Below the pieces are notes generated by a model that was not told where the DNA came from, did not search any database, and was given only the letters and a program-made list of their open reading frames with translations. A stretch of 28,688 nt of DNA, taken from contig JBDHFX010000014.1 of assembly GCA_039590215.1 (NCBI GenBank), positions 1 to 28,688 of the forward strand. The letters run 5' to 3'. This document shows, piece after piece, positions 1 through 7,569 of this stretch. Positions within the stretch are counted from its first letter, which is position 1; the number at the start of each line of letters is the position of its first letter. A program made the translations under genes and the position numbers. The DNA comes from CAMYLR01 sp039590215 (GTDB lineage: Bacteria; Gemmatimonadota; Gemmatimonadetes; JACCXV01; JAHWKZ01).

Positions 1-607
1 TTGCCGCGTTCAGTCTCCCGCGTCCTTCCAGCCTTTTCAGGCCGGTAACGCTCATGGGGTTTTCCCCTTCGGAGCTTTCCCCTCCCGCGGAGCCGTAGCG
101 CCTCTCGACGCCCTCTGCCCTCTTGTCGTTTACCGGTCTCTGAAAGCAGGTGCAGCCCGCAGGAGCCACATCCCAAATCATCACCGGCCCGACTTCAGGG
201 CCTCGCTCCCCGCGTGAGTCCGTGGCGGGCGGACGGGGGTTAGCCGTGCGCCCACTCGCTACTCCCTTGGGGTTTCCGCGCTCTAGGGTATTCCACCGTT
301 GCGTTGCACACAGCGTCCCGCGTGCTCCCCTCGCAGGCTTGGCTTACGACGCCAAGCGGCGTCGTGCCGGCCTCTCAGGGTTTCGATCCGCAACGGGGTC
401 GGCCCCCCGTCGGGAACCACAACCCTTATGCGCTTTTTGCACCTCTTCTCCGCTCCGTGAGCTTTGAACCGTGCCGTTCCGAGCTTACGCTGCCGAGCCC
501 GGTGACATCACTGCTCCGGTGGCTCGTCCATGGAACGTCCACGGCCCTCCCTGAGGGCCCATGGAGTGAGTATCGGTGCCAGGTTCCAGGTCGCTATCCG
601 ACCCTCG
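1..607 (-). ncRNA. Candidate large structured RNA, family unrecognised, continues past the left edge
   Basis: No credible protein gene is seen. Read on the minus strand from a consensus promoter, the region holds one hairpin after another: 539-549 with 553-564 (11 pairs, one bulge), 391-398 with 405-412 (8 bp), 346-353 with 358-365 (8 bp, 4-nt loop), 186-190 with 198-202 (5 bp), 28-34 with 39-45 (7 bp closed by a GAAA tetraloop). The segment 127-136 can pair at long range with 42-50. Such density plus a perfect promoter is what stable RNA genes show. I find no conserved words of 16S, 23S, 5S, tmRNA, SRP RNA or RNase P RNA. Possible identities are an IscB-associated omega RNA (HEARO class, which sits upstream of its protein gene), another giant ornate RNA, or a structured mobile-element 5' region. 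The 3' end is outside the window, so the length is at least about 607 nt. The existence of an RNA is inferred from structure and promoter; its function is unknown. Confidence 0.55.
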
Positions 608-613
608 CAAACG

Positions 614-642
614 ATTATATGGACCCCCCTGAAGTCTGTCAA
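614..642 (-). promoter_or_regulatory. Consensus sigma70-type promoter for the structured RNA
   Basis: On the minus strand a perfect -35 TTGACA (637-642) and a perfect -10 TATAAT (614-619) are separated by exactly 17 bp. Transcription should start near 606-608 and run leftward into the structured region. The stretch just upstream (643-670) is relatively A/T-rich for this genome and could act as an UP element. No other promoter in the window matches both hexamers perfectly, so the downstream product is probably abundant. Confidence 0.8.
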
Positions 643-906
643 CTTATTGCGAGATAAAGAGTTACAAGATTGCAGGTGGGGTTGGACAAGTGCTTTCCAA
701 ACGGGTATTTGGCGATACTTAGATCAACCTCTTTACCACATCATGACGGTAAGCCAAAGACGCCGAATCGGTTCCCGCGATCTGTACAGAAGCTTCACAG
801 AATGTCCACAGATCGCGGCTCTTTCTCCACTAGTTATCCACGCGTTATTCACAGATCGCGGCAGGGTCGCTACTGTCCTGGGCCCGGGTTTTCTTAGGGG
901 CTTTCG
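643..906. other. Intergenic region with DnaA-box-like sites and repeated CAGATCGCGG
   Basis: This gap lies between the 3' end of the phoH-like gene and the RNA promoter. Two 9-mers close to the DnaA-box consensus TTATNCACA lie in tandem on the plus strand: TTATCCACG at 834-842 and TTATTCACA at 845-853, 11 bp apart (one helical turn). A weaker one, ATGTCCACA, is at 802-810, and TTTACCACA is at 732-740. The 10-mer CAGATCGCGG occurs at 809-818 and 852-861 and inverted at 775-784; the two direct copies each directly follow a TNCACAG-type element. This could be a DnaA-responsive control region or a small origin-like element. No dnaA, dnaN or rpmH gene is visible nearby, so calling it oriC would be premature. 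I see no clear terminator for the phoH-like gene. Confidence 0.4.
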
Positions 907-2217
907 CTACAGCAGGTTCGCGGCGTACTCGGCGAGCTTTGACCGCTCGCCTTTCCGCAGCTCGACATGAGCCGCCAGCGGAACGTCCCGGAAGTGCTGC
1001 ACGACGTGGTTGAAGCCGTTGGTCGACGAATCGATATACGGGGTGTCGATCTGCCACGGATCACCGGTCAACACGAGCTTGGTGTGATCGCCGACGCGGG
1101 TCAGGATCGTCTTCACTTCGAGCGGGGTCAGGTTCTGGGCTTCGTCGACGAGCATGAACTGCTGCGGGATCGACCGGCCCCGGATATGGGTCAGCGGTTC
1201 GACCGCGAGCAACCCGCTCCGGATGAGCTCGCTCACCGATCGATCGCCGTTGCGGCTCCGCTGGCCTTCCAGGAGCAACGCCAAATTGTCGAAGATCGGC
1301 TGCATCCAAGGGTTTAGCTTCTCGGCCACGTTTCCCGGCAGATAGCCGATGTCCTTGCCCATCGGAAACGTCGGGCGTGAGACGAGCAGATGGCGGTAGG
1401 GGCTACCCGAGAGCGTCTGCTCCAACCCGGCCGCCAGCGCCAACAACGTCTTCCCGGTCCCGGCCTTGCCCATCAGCGTGACCAATACGATCGAGGGGTC
1501 GAGCAGCGCGTCCAGCGCGAAGTACTGCTCCTTGTTGCGTGGTCGAATGCCCTGCACGCCTTCGCTGTTAGCAATCAGCGCCAACAGCCGGCCGCCGAAC
1601 ACGTCGATTCGAGCCAGGGCGGTGTTCGACGGATCGCTGGAGTCACGAAGGAGCGCATACTCGTTGGGCGAGAACTCGCCGTCGAGCAGCGGTAGCTCAC
1701 CCGTTTCGCGGAACAGGTCGAGTTGCTCGGCCGCCAACTCCAACTCCGTCTGGCCCGAATACAGCTCGTCCAGCCGAACGCGGTCGGTCTCGTAGTCTTC
1801 GGCTGCCAGACCGAGCGCATCGGCCTTGATCCGGAGATTGACGTCTTTCGTCACCAGGATCAGCGGAACGTCGGGATCCTCGTCGCGAAGATGGCGGGCG
1901 ATCTTGAGGATCTCGTTGTCGACTGTGCCGTTGCCGTGAACGATCGGTTGCTGCGGGTTGTCGGGGTCGAAGACAACCTTCAACGATCCACCGGTTTCGA
2001 GCGCGACGCCCTCCGAAAGCCGGCCTTGGCGACGCAGACCGTCCAGGAACCGGCTGATCCAGCGCGCGTTCTCGCCGAGCCCCGTCAACTGTCGCTTGAA
2101 GCGATCGATCTCCTCGATGACATAGATCGGCAACAGGACCGCGTTGTCCTCGAACGCCAGCAACGCCTTGGGGTCGTGCAGCAAGACGTTGGTGTCGAGT
2201 AGGAAGCGCTTGCTCAT
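907..2217 (-). CDS. PIN domain / PhoH-family ATPase (YlaK-like)
   Basis: A 436-residue cytoplasmic protein with two domains. Residues 1-145 form a PIN nuclease domain: LLDTNVL at 6-12 carries the first catalytic Asp (D8), and acidic residues follow around E35-E36 and D125. Residues about 215-436 are a PhoH-type P-loop ATPase, with Walker A GKAGTGKT at 250-257 and Walker B FMLVDEAQN (D358, E359). The length matches the PIN-PhoH family, whose members are thought to couple ATP-driven RNA unwinding to PIN ribonuclease cleavage. The ATG lies 4 bp after the stop of the upstream ATP-grasp gene, so the two are probably co-transcribed; no strong ribosome-binding site is visible. Family assignment is firm; the RNA substrate is unknown. 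Confidence 0.93.
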   Translation of the reverse strand: MSKRFLLDTNVLLHDPKALLAFEDNAVLLPIYVIEEIDRFKRQLTGLGENARWISRFLDGLRRQGRLSEGVALETGGSLKVVFDPDNPQQPIVHGNGTVDNEILKIARHLRDEDPDVPLILVTKDVNLRIKADALGLAAEDYETDRVRLDELYSGQTELELAAEQLDLFRETGELPLLDGEFSPNEYALLRDSSDPSNTALARIDVFGGRLLALIANSEGVQGIRPRNKEQYFALDALLDPSIVLVTLMGKAGTGKTLLALAAGLEQTLSGSPYRHLLVSRPTFPMGKDIGYLPGNVAEKLNPWMQPIFDNLALLLEGQRSRNGDRSVSELIRSGLLAVEPLTHIRGRSIPQQFMLVDEAQNLTPLEVKTILTRVGDHTKLVLTGDPWQIDTPYIDSSTNGFNHVVQHFRDVPLAAHVELRKGERSKLAEYAANLL

Positions 2218-2221
2218 GGGC

Positions 2222-3166
2222 TCAGCACGGTCCCTCGGCCGCTCTCGAACAGGGGCTTGGCATCGACAATCGTTTTAGCTCGTCTCCAAGATACCGGGCG
2301 AGCTCGCGCATCCCCGATACGCCGACTTCAGCCTCGGCGCTTGAGTTATAGTTGGTGTTGGTGTTGATATCGTAGGTATAACGACGGCCTTGACGGTCGA
2401 CGATGAACTCTACGCCGGCCACGTCGATCTGGTTGGCGCTCAGAAAACGGGCGTAGCGGTCAACGATCGGATCCATGAACGCCGGATTGATCGTGAACCG
2501 GGACTGCACTTCATCGTCGTTGCATACGTCGGCTGGGCACAGCTCGTACCCCATTGATGTATCCACGCGAAGCGCGTAGAGCAGCTTCCCACCGATGAAT
2601 TCAACGCGCGTGATGTAGGGCTCCGGAGACTCGATGTACTCCTGAATTAAAGTGACCCCGTCGATCGGTACCTCGAACTCCTCACCAAACAGGTAACGCT
2701 CGAGTTCCTCGATACCGTGAAACAGGCGAACTCCCAAGCCCCGACCGGCGCGATTGTGCTTGGTAATAAACGGGCCATCGAAGCGACGCGCCGCGTCGAG
2801 TGCTTGTTGTCTACCGATCGCGGCGACCGTCCGAGGCACTCGGATTCCGTGCGCTTCCAAAGTTACGTACTGTGCAACCTTGCTGATCTCAAGGTTCAAC
2901 GCGGCCACCGGATTGATGACGCGCCGGCCGTGCGCCTCCAACCACGCCAGGACACCGGCTGCATACTCGGCCGCATAACGGTGGCCTCGGGTGTGTGAGG
3001 ACGCACTCATTCGATTATAGAACACGCCCTCGGGTGGGGTCTCGTCGAGGTCCAACAGACCGCGATCGAGAAACCAATCGTGATACGGCAACCCAAGTGC
3101 CTCGAGCTCGGCCCGCAACGGAGCCGTCCATTCGTCGTTCTCGTGAATGATGTAGATGGCTTGCAT
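2222..3166 (-). CDS. ATP-grasp ligase, RimK / glutathione-synthase-like
   Basis: A 314-residue protein with an ATP-grasp fold. The ATP-binding core includes FITKHNRAGRGLGVRLF (about residues 135-151) and an IQEYIES segment. A C-terminal EFIVDRQGRRYTYDINTNTN carries the Glu and Asn residues that bind Mg-ATP. The enzymes of this family ligate a carboxylate to an amine or thiol (for example glutamate addition by RimK), but I cannot tell the substrate. A longer reading frame extends 72 codons upstream, but those overlap the 3' end of the aldehyde dehydrogenase gene and look like out-of-frame translation, so I start at the ATG beginning MQAIYIIHENDEW, 17 bp after that gene's stop. It sits between an aldehyde dehydrogenase and the PIN-PhoH gene and is probably in their operon. 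Confidence 0.8.
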   Translation of the reverse strand: MQAIYIIHENDEWTAPLRAELEALGLPYHDWFLDRGLLDLDETPPEGVFYNRMSASSHTRGHRYAAEYAAGVLAWLEAHGRRVINPVAALNLEISKVAQYVTLEAHGIRVPRTVAAIGRQQALDAARRFDGPFITKHNRAGRGLGVRLFHGIEELERYLFGEEFEVPIDGVTLIQEYIESPEPYITRVEFIGGKLLYALRVDTSMGYELCPADVCNDDEVQSRFTINPAFMDPIVDRYARFLSANQIDVAGVEFIVDRQGRRYTYDINTNTNYNSSAEAEVGVSGMRELARYLGDELKRLSMPSPCSRAAEGPC

Positions 3167-3183
3167 TTCGTTTCGCCTAGGCA

Positions 3184-4659
3184 CTACCTCAGGTTTACCC
3201 AAACCGATTTCGTCTCGGTGTACTGCTGGAGCGCGTATTTTCCCAAATCGCGTCCATACCCGCTTTGCTTGTAGCCGCCAAACGGGTTGGCCGCGTCGTA
3301 CAGATTGTAAGTATTGATCCACACCGTCCCCGCCTTCAGGCGATGGGCTACGTAGTGCGCTTTCTTGACGTCGTTCGTCCAAACGGCGGCCGCCAATCCA
3401 TACGGTGACGCATTGGCTTGCTCGATCGCTTCCTCGACATCGTCGAACGTGATCGTCGCGAGCACCGGCCCAAAGATCTCCTCGCGGGCGATCGTCATGT
3501 CGTTGGTCACGGCGTCGAACACCGTCGGCTGCACGAAGTAGCCGGGTTCAATGTCGGCCCGACCGCCGCCGGCGACGACCTTGGCGCCCTCTTCTTTACC
3601 GCGCTCGATGTAGCCGAGCACGGTCTCCATCTGCTTCTCGGAAACGATCGCGCCGATCCGAGTCGACTTATCGAGTGGGTCGCCGACAGTGAGCTTGGCG
3701 GCGCCGGCCGCCACGCCGTCGACAACTTGATCGTGCGCACCGCGCTCGACGAAGAGTCGGCTGCCCGCAGCACACACCTCGCCCTTGCCGTAAAAAATCC
3801 CGCCGATCGCTCCTTTGACGGCCGCCGGAAGGTCTGCGTCAGCGAAAACGATGTTGGGACTCTTTCCTCCCAACTCGAGCGACACCCGCTTGACGGTGTC
3901 GGCCGCTGTCTTGGCGATCCGCACGCCGATCGCCGTCGACCCGGTAAAGGCGATCTTGTCGATCTCGGGATGCTGGACGATCGCCTCGCCGGCGGTCGAC
4001 CCACCGCCTGGCAAGACGTTCAGCACGCCGTCCGGCACGCCTACTTCGCGCGCGACGTCGGCCAGTAGGAGCGCCGTCAGCGGCGTTTCGCTGGCCGGTT
4101 TCAGGATCACCGTGCAGCCCGTCGCCAAGGCGGGAGCGACCTTCCAGGACGCTAAGTTGAGCGGGAAGTTCCAGGGTACGATCGCGCCCACCACGCCGAC
4201 CGGCTCGTGGCGGGTGTAGGCGAACTGACCGGGCACCGACACCGGGATCGTGGCGCCCTCGATCTTGGTCGTCCAGCCGGCGTAGTACTCGAACGTCTCG
4301 ATCGTCATGTTGACGTCGATCCCGCTCTCGAACAACGGCTTCCCGTTGTTCAGCGTCTCGACCAGCGCGATCTCTTTCTTGCGCTCTTCGAGCCGTCGCG
4401 CGATGGCCCACAAGAGGCGACCTCGATTGCGGGGCGTCATGTCGTGCCAGGGGCCGGACTCGAAGGCCGCCCGCGCGGCGCTAGCGGCTCGATCGACATC
4501 GGCCCGGTCGGCCGCCGCCACCTCAGTGCACGGCTCGGCCAAGGCCGGGTTGACGACATCGAACGTCTCACCGCTCTCGGCGTCTTGCCACTCACCGTCG
4601 ATGAACAGCCGACCCGGGAGTAGGACGTCAGGTAGCGCAGGTACGGTCGCGGTCGTCAC
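3184..4659 (-). CDS. NAD(P)-dependent aldehyde dehydrogenase
   Basis: A 491-residue, full-length member of the aldehyde dehydrogenase superfamily, which oxidises aldehydes to carboxylic acids with NAD(P)+ in the cytoplasm. Visible motifs are VPWNFP (about 161-166), the cofactor-binding Lys in VILKPAS (K187), FTGST (238-242), the general-base Glu in LELGGKSPN (E262) and the nucleophile Cys in GEVCAAGSR (C296). The overall pattern resembles the betaine/phenylacetaldehyde/general aliphatic aldehyde dehydrogenase group; the exact substrate cannot be read from sequence. Translation starts at a GTG directly abutting the TAG of the broken enoyl-CoA hydratase gene (TAG then GTG with no gap), so it was probably expressed by coupling with that gene. 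Confidence 0.93.
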   Translation of the reverse strand: MTTATVPALPDVLLPGRLFIDGEWQDAESGETFDVVNPALAEPCTEVAAADRADVDRAASAARAAFESGPWHDMTPRNRGRLLWAIARRLEERKKEIALVETLNNGKPLFESGIDVNMTIETFEYYAGWTTKIEGATIPVSVPGQFAYTRHEPVGVVGAIVPWNFPLNLASWKVAPALATGCTVILKPASETPLTALLLADVAREVGVPDGVLNVLPGGGSTAGEAIVQHPEIDKIAFTGSTAIGVRIAKTAADTVKRVSLELGGKSPNIVFADADLPAAVKGAIGGIFYGKGEVCAAGSRLFVERGAHDQVVDGVAAGAAKLTVGDPLDKSTRIGAIVSEKQMETVLGYIERGKEEGAKVVAGGGRADIEPGYFVQPTVFDAVTNDMTIAREEIFGPVLATITFDDVEEAIEQANASPYGLAAAVWTNDVKKAHYVAHRLKAGTVWINTYNLYDAANPFGGYKQSGYGRDLGKYALQQYTETKSVWVNLR

Positions 4660-5389
4660 CTAGCGCCCCGAGAACTCGGGCTTCCGCTTCTCGACAAACG
4701 CGTTCAGCCCTTCCTTGGCGTCATCAGAGGCGAACAGCTTGGCTTGCAGCTCGCGCTCGATCGCCAACCCTTGCTCCATCGGGAGCTCGGCGCCCGACTG
4801 ACAGGCGCGCTTGATGTGGCCCGTTCGACTCGGCTTCCCACGCACCGTTGATGATGCCGAGGCTGACGGCTTCATCCATCTCGAAGTTCCGCCCCGTGGT
4901 CATGAGTTCAATCGCCGTCGACTTGCCGACCAACCTCGTCAACCGCTGCGTGCCACCGGTTCCGGGCAGCACCCCGAGCGTCACCTCTGGCAGACCGATC
5001 TTTCCGGCGCCTTGACGAGCGAATCGCAGGTCAGCGGCCATCGCCACTTCAAGGCCACCGCCCACGGTGTGCCCGTTGAGTGCGGCGATCACGAGCTTTG
5101 GCGTGTGCTCGAGCCGCGACAATGTCTCGTTGGCATGTAGGCAGAAGAAATACTTCCACGTCGGATCCGCGTTCGACAGCATATCGATGTTGGCGCCCGC
5201 GCAGAAGAACTTCTCACCTGCCCCGGTCAACACGATCACGTGCACATCGGTATCAAAGCGGGCATCGATGATGGCCGCGTCGAGCTCCTTCATCATCTCG
5301 TGCGTGTAGGTGTTTGCAGGCGGGTCGTCGAGGATGAACATCGCTATTCCGCTGTCCTTCTCGACCCTAATGAGCTTCTTTTCAGCCAT
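4660..5389 (-). pseudogene. Enoyl-CoA hydratase, disrupted by an internal frameshifting deletion
   Basis: Crotonase-family gene that hydrates crotonyl-type enoyl-CoA to 3-hydroxyacyl-CoA. The start is firm: ATG at 5389 (MAEKKLIRVEKDSG) with GGAGG 5 nt upstream. The N-terminal 190 or so residues are intact, including FFCAGANID, the oxyanion-hole/catalytic GGGLEVAMA, and GLPEVTLGVLPGTGGTQRL. After GIINGAWEAESN (about 4820) the frame is lost, and the family's normal C-terminus (GHIKRACQSGAELP through KRKPEFSGR) continues in another frame to the TAG at 4660. About 20 residues expected between these parts are also missing, so this is a deletion of about 60 nt not divisible by three rather than a single-base slip. 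As read, no full-length enzyme is made. An assembly error cannot be excluded. The neighbouring glutaryl-CoA dehydrogenase shows the same kind of lesion. Confidence 0.85.
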
Positions 5390-5421
5390 CGAATCCTCCG
5401 TTTCGGTACAGCGCGGTACGA

Positions 5422-6461
5422 TCAAGTAAAAGCGTTTAGGCCGGTGATGTCCTGGCCGACAATCAGCGTATGAATGTCGTGCGTCCCCTCGTACGTGAAC
5501 ACCGATTCGAGGTTGCACATGTGACGCATGACCTGGTACTCCGAGTGAATGCCATTGGCGCCCAACGCCCAGCGCGCGGTGCTGGCCACTTCGCGCGCCA
5601 TCATGACGTTGTGTCGCTTCGCCAACGACACCTGGGTGTGCTTGAGTTTGCCGCCGTCCTTCAGGCGCCCCAAACGGTACGCGAGCAGCTGGCCGAGCGT
5701 CACTCGATCGAGCATCTCGACGAGCTTCTCCTGCATGAGCTGGAAGCCCGCGATCGGGCGGTCGAACTGAACCCGCTCCAGCGCGCCTGCGTCAAGCACA
5801 TGAGCGGGCTCTTGAGGCCGTCGGATCCGGGCAGCAGCGCGTCGCCATCCAGTCGCACGTCGTTGAACACCAGCTCCGATGTATCCGACGCGCGAAGCGA
5901 GTGCTTGCCGTGCATCTCCTTCGTGTCGAACCCCGCAGTCCCGCGCTCAACGATAAAACCTCGGATACCATCTAGCGTTTGGGCCCAAACGACAGCCACG
6001 TGCGCCATCGAGCCATTTGTAATCCACATCTTGGAACCATTGAGCACCCACCCGTCGCCGTCGGGTTCGGCGCGCGTCGCCATCCCCAACGGATTGGATC
6101 CGTAGTCGGCCTCGGTCAAGCCATAGCAACCGATCGCCTCGCCACTCGCCATAGCCGGCAGCCAGCGCCGCTTCTGCTCCTCCGAGCCAAAGGTGAAGAT
6201 CGGGTACATGACCAGCGCGCCCTGTACCGAGGCGAACGAGCGGACGCCGCTGTCACCTCGCTCGAGCTCCTGCATGATCAAACCGTAGGCGACGTTGTTC
6301 ATACCCGCACAGCCGTACTCTTCCGGCAGGTTGGCGCCGAGGACGCCGAGCTCTCCGAGACCCGCGATCAACTCCTGGGGGAAGCGCCCCTCGAGGTATG
6401 CCTCCTCGATGATCGGCATGACCTGCTCGTCGACGAACCGGCGCACCGTGTCGCGGGTCAT
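5422..6461 (-). pseudogene. Glutaryl-CoA dehydrogenase-like acyl-CoA dehydrogenase, disrupted by an internal frameshifting deletion
   Basis: FAD-dependent acyl-CoA dehydrogenase of the glutaryl-CoA dehydrogenase group, which oxidatively decarboxylates glutaryl-CoA to crotonyl-CoA. The first part (6461 to about 5780) carries LMQELERGDSGVRSF, CYGLTEADYGSNP and KMWITNG. The last part, in another frame from about 5785 to the TGA at 5422, carries FDRPIAGFQLMQEKL and NLESVFTYEGTHDIH with the catalytic Glu in YEGT. Between CLTQAR and LERVQF about 22 residues of a conserved helix are missing and the frame shifts. The junction can be read as a single CGCGCT shared by both sides, as expected for deletion between short direct repeats. 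The 5' end also looks shortened: the codons before the ATG read ASEER, which fits the family, but an in-frame TAG precedes them. An assembly error is the main alternative. Confidence 0.85.
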
Positions 6462-6468
6462 CCGTTCT

Positions 6469-7500
6469 TCAGATGCCTACCGCTTCCGCAGCTGGGATTC
6501 GCTCGAGTGCTTGGACGACCGCATCGCAGAACTCATCGGTGGTCATCGTTCCGCCGAGATCCGGGGTTCGAACTTGGCCTTCGAGCAGCACTTGCTCGAC
6601 CGCCGCCCGTGTGCGATCACCGACCACGGCTTGATCGATGTGATCACACAGCAGCGCCGCGGCCAGGATCAGCGCGGTCGGGTTCGCGACCCCTTCGCCG
6701 GCGATATCCGGCGCCGATCCGTGGACCGCCTCGAACATCGCCATCTCTTGACCCACGTTTGCGGCCGGTGCCATACCCAATCCGCCGACAAGACCGGCGC
6801 ACAGGTCGGACAGAATGTCGCCGAACATGTTGGTCGTCACGATGGTATCAAACTGTTGCGGATCGAGCACCAGCTGCATCGCCATGTTGTCGATGATCCG
6901 ATCGTTGAACTCGATCTCCGGATGGTCGCTCGCGAGCTCCTTCCCGACATCGAGGAAGAGACCGCTCGTGTACTTCAGGATATTCGCCTTGTGCACCAAC
7001 GTGAGGCGCTGCTTCGGACGCTGAGCGACGTACTCCAATGCGAACTGGATAACCCGTCGTGACGCGTCCTGGGTGACGATCGTGATCGACTCGGCGGCGC
7101 TGTGCTTGGTGTCGATGTAGTGCTCGATGCCGGCGTAGAGACCTTCGGTGTTCTCGCGGATCACCACCAGATCGACGTTATCGTAGCGTCCACCAGGCAC
7201 CAGTGACTTCGCCGGCCGGATGTTAGCGTACAGGTCGAACTCTTTGCGGAGGGCCACGTTGACACTCCGAAACCCGGACCCGACGGGGGTCGTGAGCGGC
7301 CCCTTGAGGCAGACTTTGTTCTCGCGGAAGGAGTCTAGCGTGACCGCCGGCAGGGTCTCTAAACCCCGCTCGACCGCAGTCACACCAGCGACTTGCTGAT
7401 CCCAATCGATCGTCGCTCCAGCTGCCTCGATGACGCGGATCGCCGCATCGACGACCTCGGGCCCGATGCCGTCGCCTTTGATGAGAGTGACTTTAGACAC
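6469..7500 (-). CDS. NAD-dependent isocitrate/homoisocitrate-type dehydrogenase
   Basis: A 343-residue beta-decarboxylating dehydrogenase. The family oxidises and decarboxylates a 2-hydroxy, 3-carboxy acid using Mg2+ and NAD(P)+. Seen here are IKGDGIGPEV near the N-terminus, the substrate-binding stretch SGFRSVNVALRKEFDLYANI with its three Arg residues, VVIRENTEGLYAG, the Lys in VHKANILK, the metal-binding Asp residues in TNMFGDILSDL, and the adenosine-pocket HGSAPDIAG. The length and the substrate region fit the NAD-isocitrate dehydrogenase / homoisocitrate dehydrogenase branch better than classical LeuB. The start is GTG with no Shine-Dalgarno sequence; a TAGATT box ends 6 nt upstream, so the message may be leaderless. 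Its TGA lies 7 bp before the broken glutaryl-CoA dehydrogenase start. TCA-cycle isocitrate or lysine-pathway homoisocitrate are both possible substrates. Confidence 0.88.
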   Translation of the reverse strand: MSKVTLIKGDGIGPEVVDAAIRVIEAAGATIDWDQQVAGVTAVERGLETLPAVTLDSFRENKVCLKGPLTTPVGSGFRSVNVALRKEFDLYANIRPAKSLVPGGRYDNVDLVVIRENTEGLYAGIEHYIDTKHSAAESITIVTQDASRRVIQFALEYVAQRPKQRLTLVHKANILKYTSGLFLDVGKELASDHPEIEFNDRIIDNMAMQLVLDPQQFDTIVTTNMFGDILSDLCAGLVGGLGMAPAANVGQEMAMFEAVHGSAPDIAGEGVANPTALILAAALLCDHIDQAVVGDRTRAAVEQVLLEGQVRTPDLGGTMTTDEFCDAVVQALERIPAAEAVGI

Positions 7501-7506
7501 GACCGC

Positions 7507-7512
7507 AATCTA
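7507..7512 (-). promoter_or_regulatory. Putative -10 box for leaderless isocitrate-dehydrogenase mRNA
   Basis: TAGATT on the minus strand ends exactly 6 nt before the GTG start at 7500, so transcription would begin at or next to the start codon. The -35 region is poor (best hexamer GATGAC with an 18 bp spacer). Support comes mainly from the same spacing at other units in the window. Confidence 0.4.
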
Positions 7513-7569
7513 CGCCCGGTCGGTGCGACCGTCATCGCAAACCGTGGTACCAGGAACGAATGTTGTCGC

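Noticed and set aside
1..54. A minus-strand ATG at 54 that could open a gene running off the left edge
   Set aside because: The codons coincide with hairpin-forming sequence (28-45) and a long-range helix, and the short peptide (MSVTGLKRL...) matches no known start such as the PLMP region of IscB.
246..254. GTGCGCCCA on the plus strand, like the 5' end of a bacterial group II intron
   Set aside because: No intron domain V or reverse-transcriptase gene follows and the promoter and hairpins favour the opposite strand; a chance match in GC-rich structured DNA.
643..906. Calling this region the chromosomal oriC
   Set aside because: Only two good DnaA-box-like words, no long A/T-rich unwinding element, and no dnaA, dnaN, rpmH or parAB genes nearby.
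1..970. Several open reading frames of 60-146 codons on both strands in the left region
   Set aside because: They overlap one another, have no recognisable domains or ribosome-binding sites, and lie over strong hairpins downstream of a stable-RNA-type promoter.
3167..3382. A 72-codon N-terminal extension of the ATP-grasp gene
   Set aside because: It overlaps the 3' end of the aldehyde dehydrogenase gene in another frame and has no family similarity; the ATG at 3166 fits the fold.
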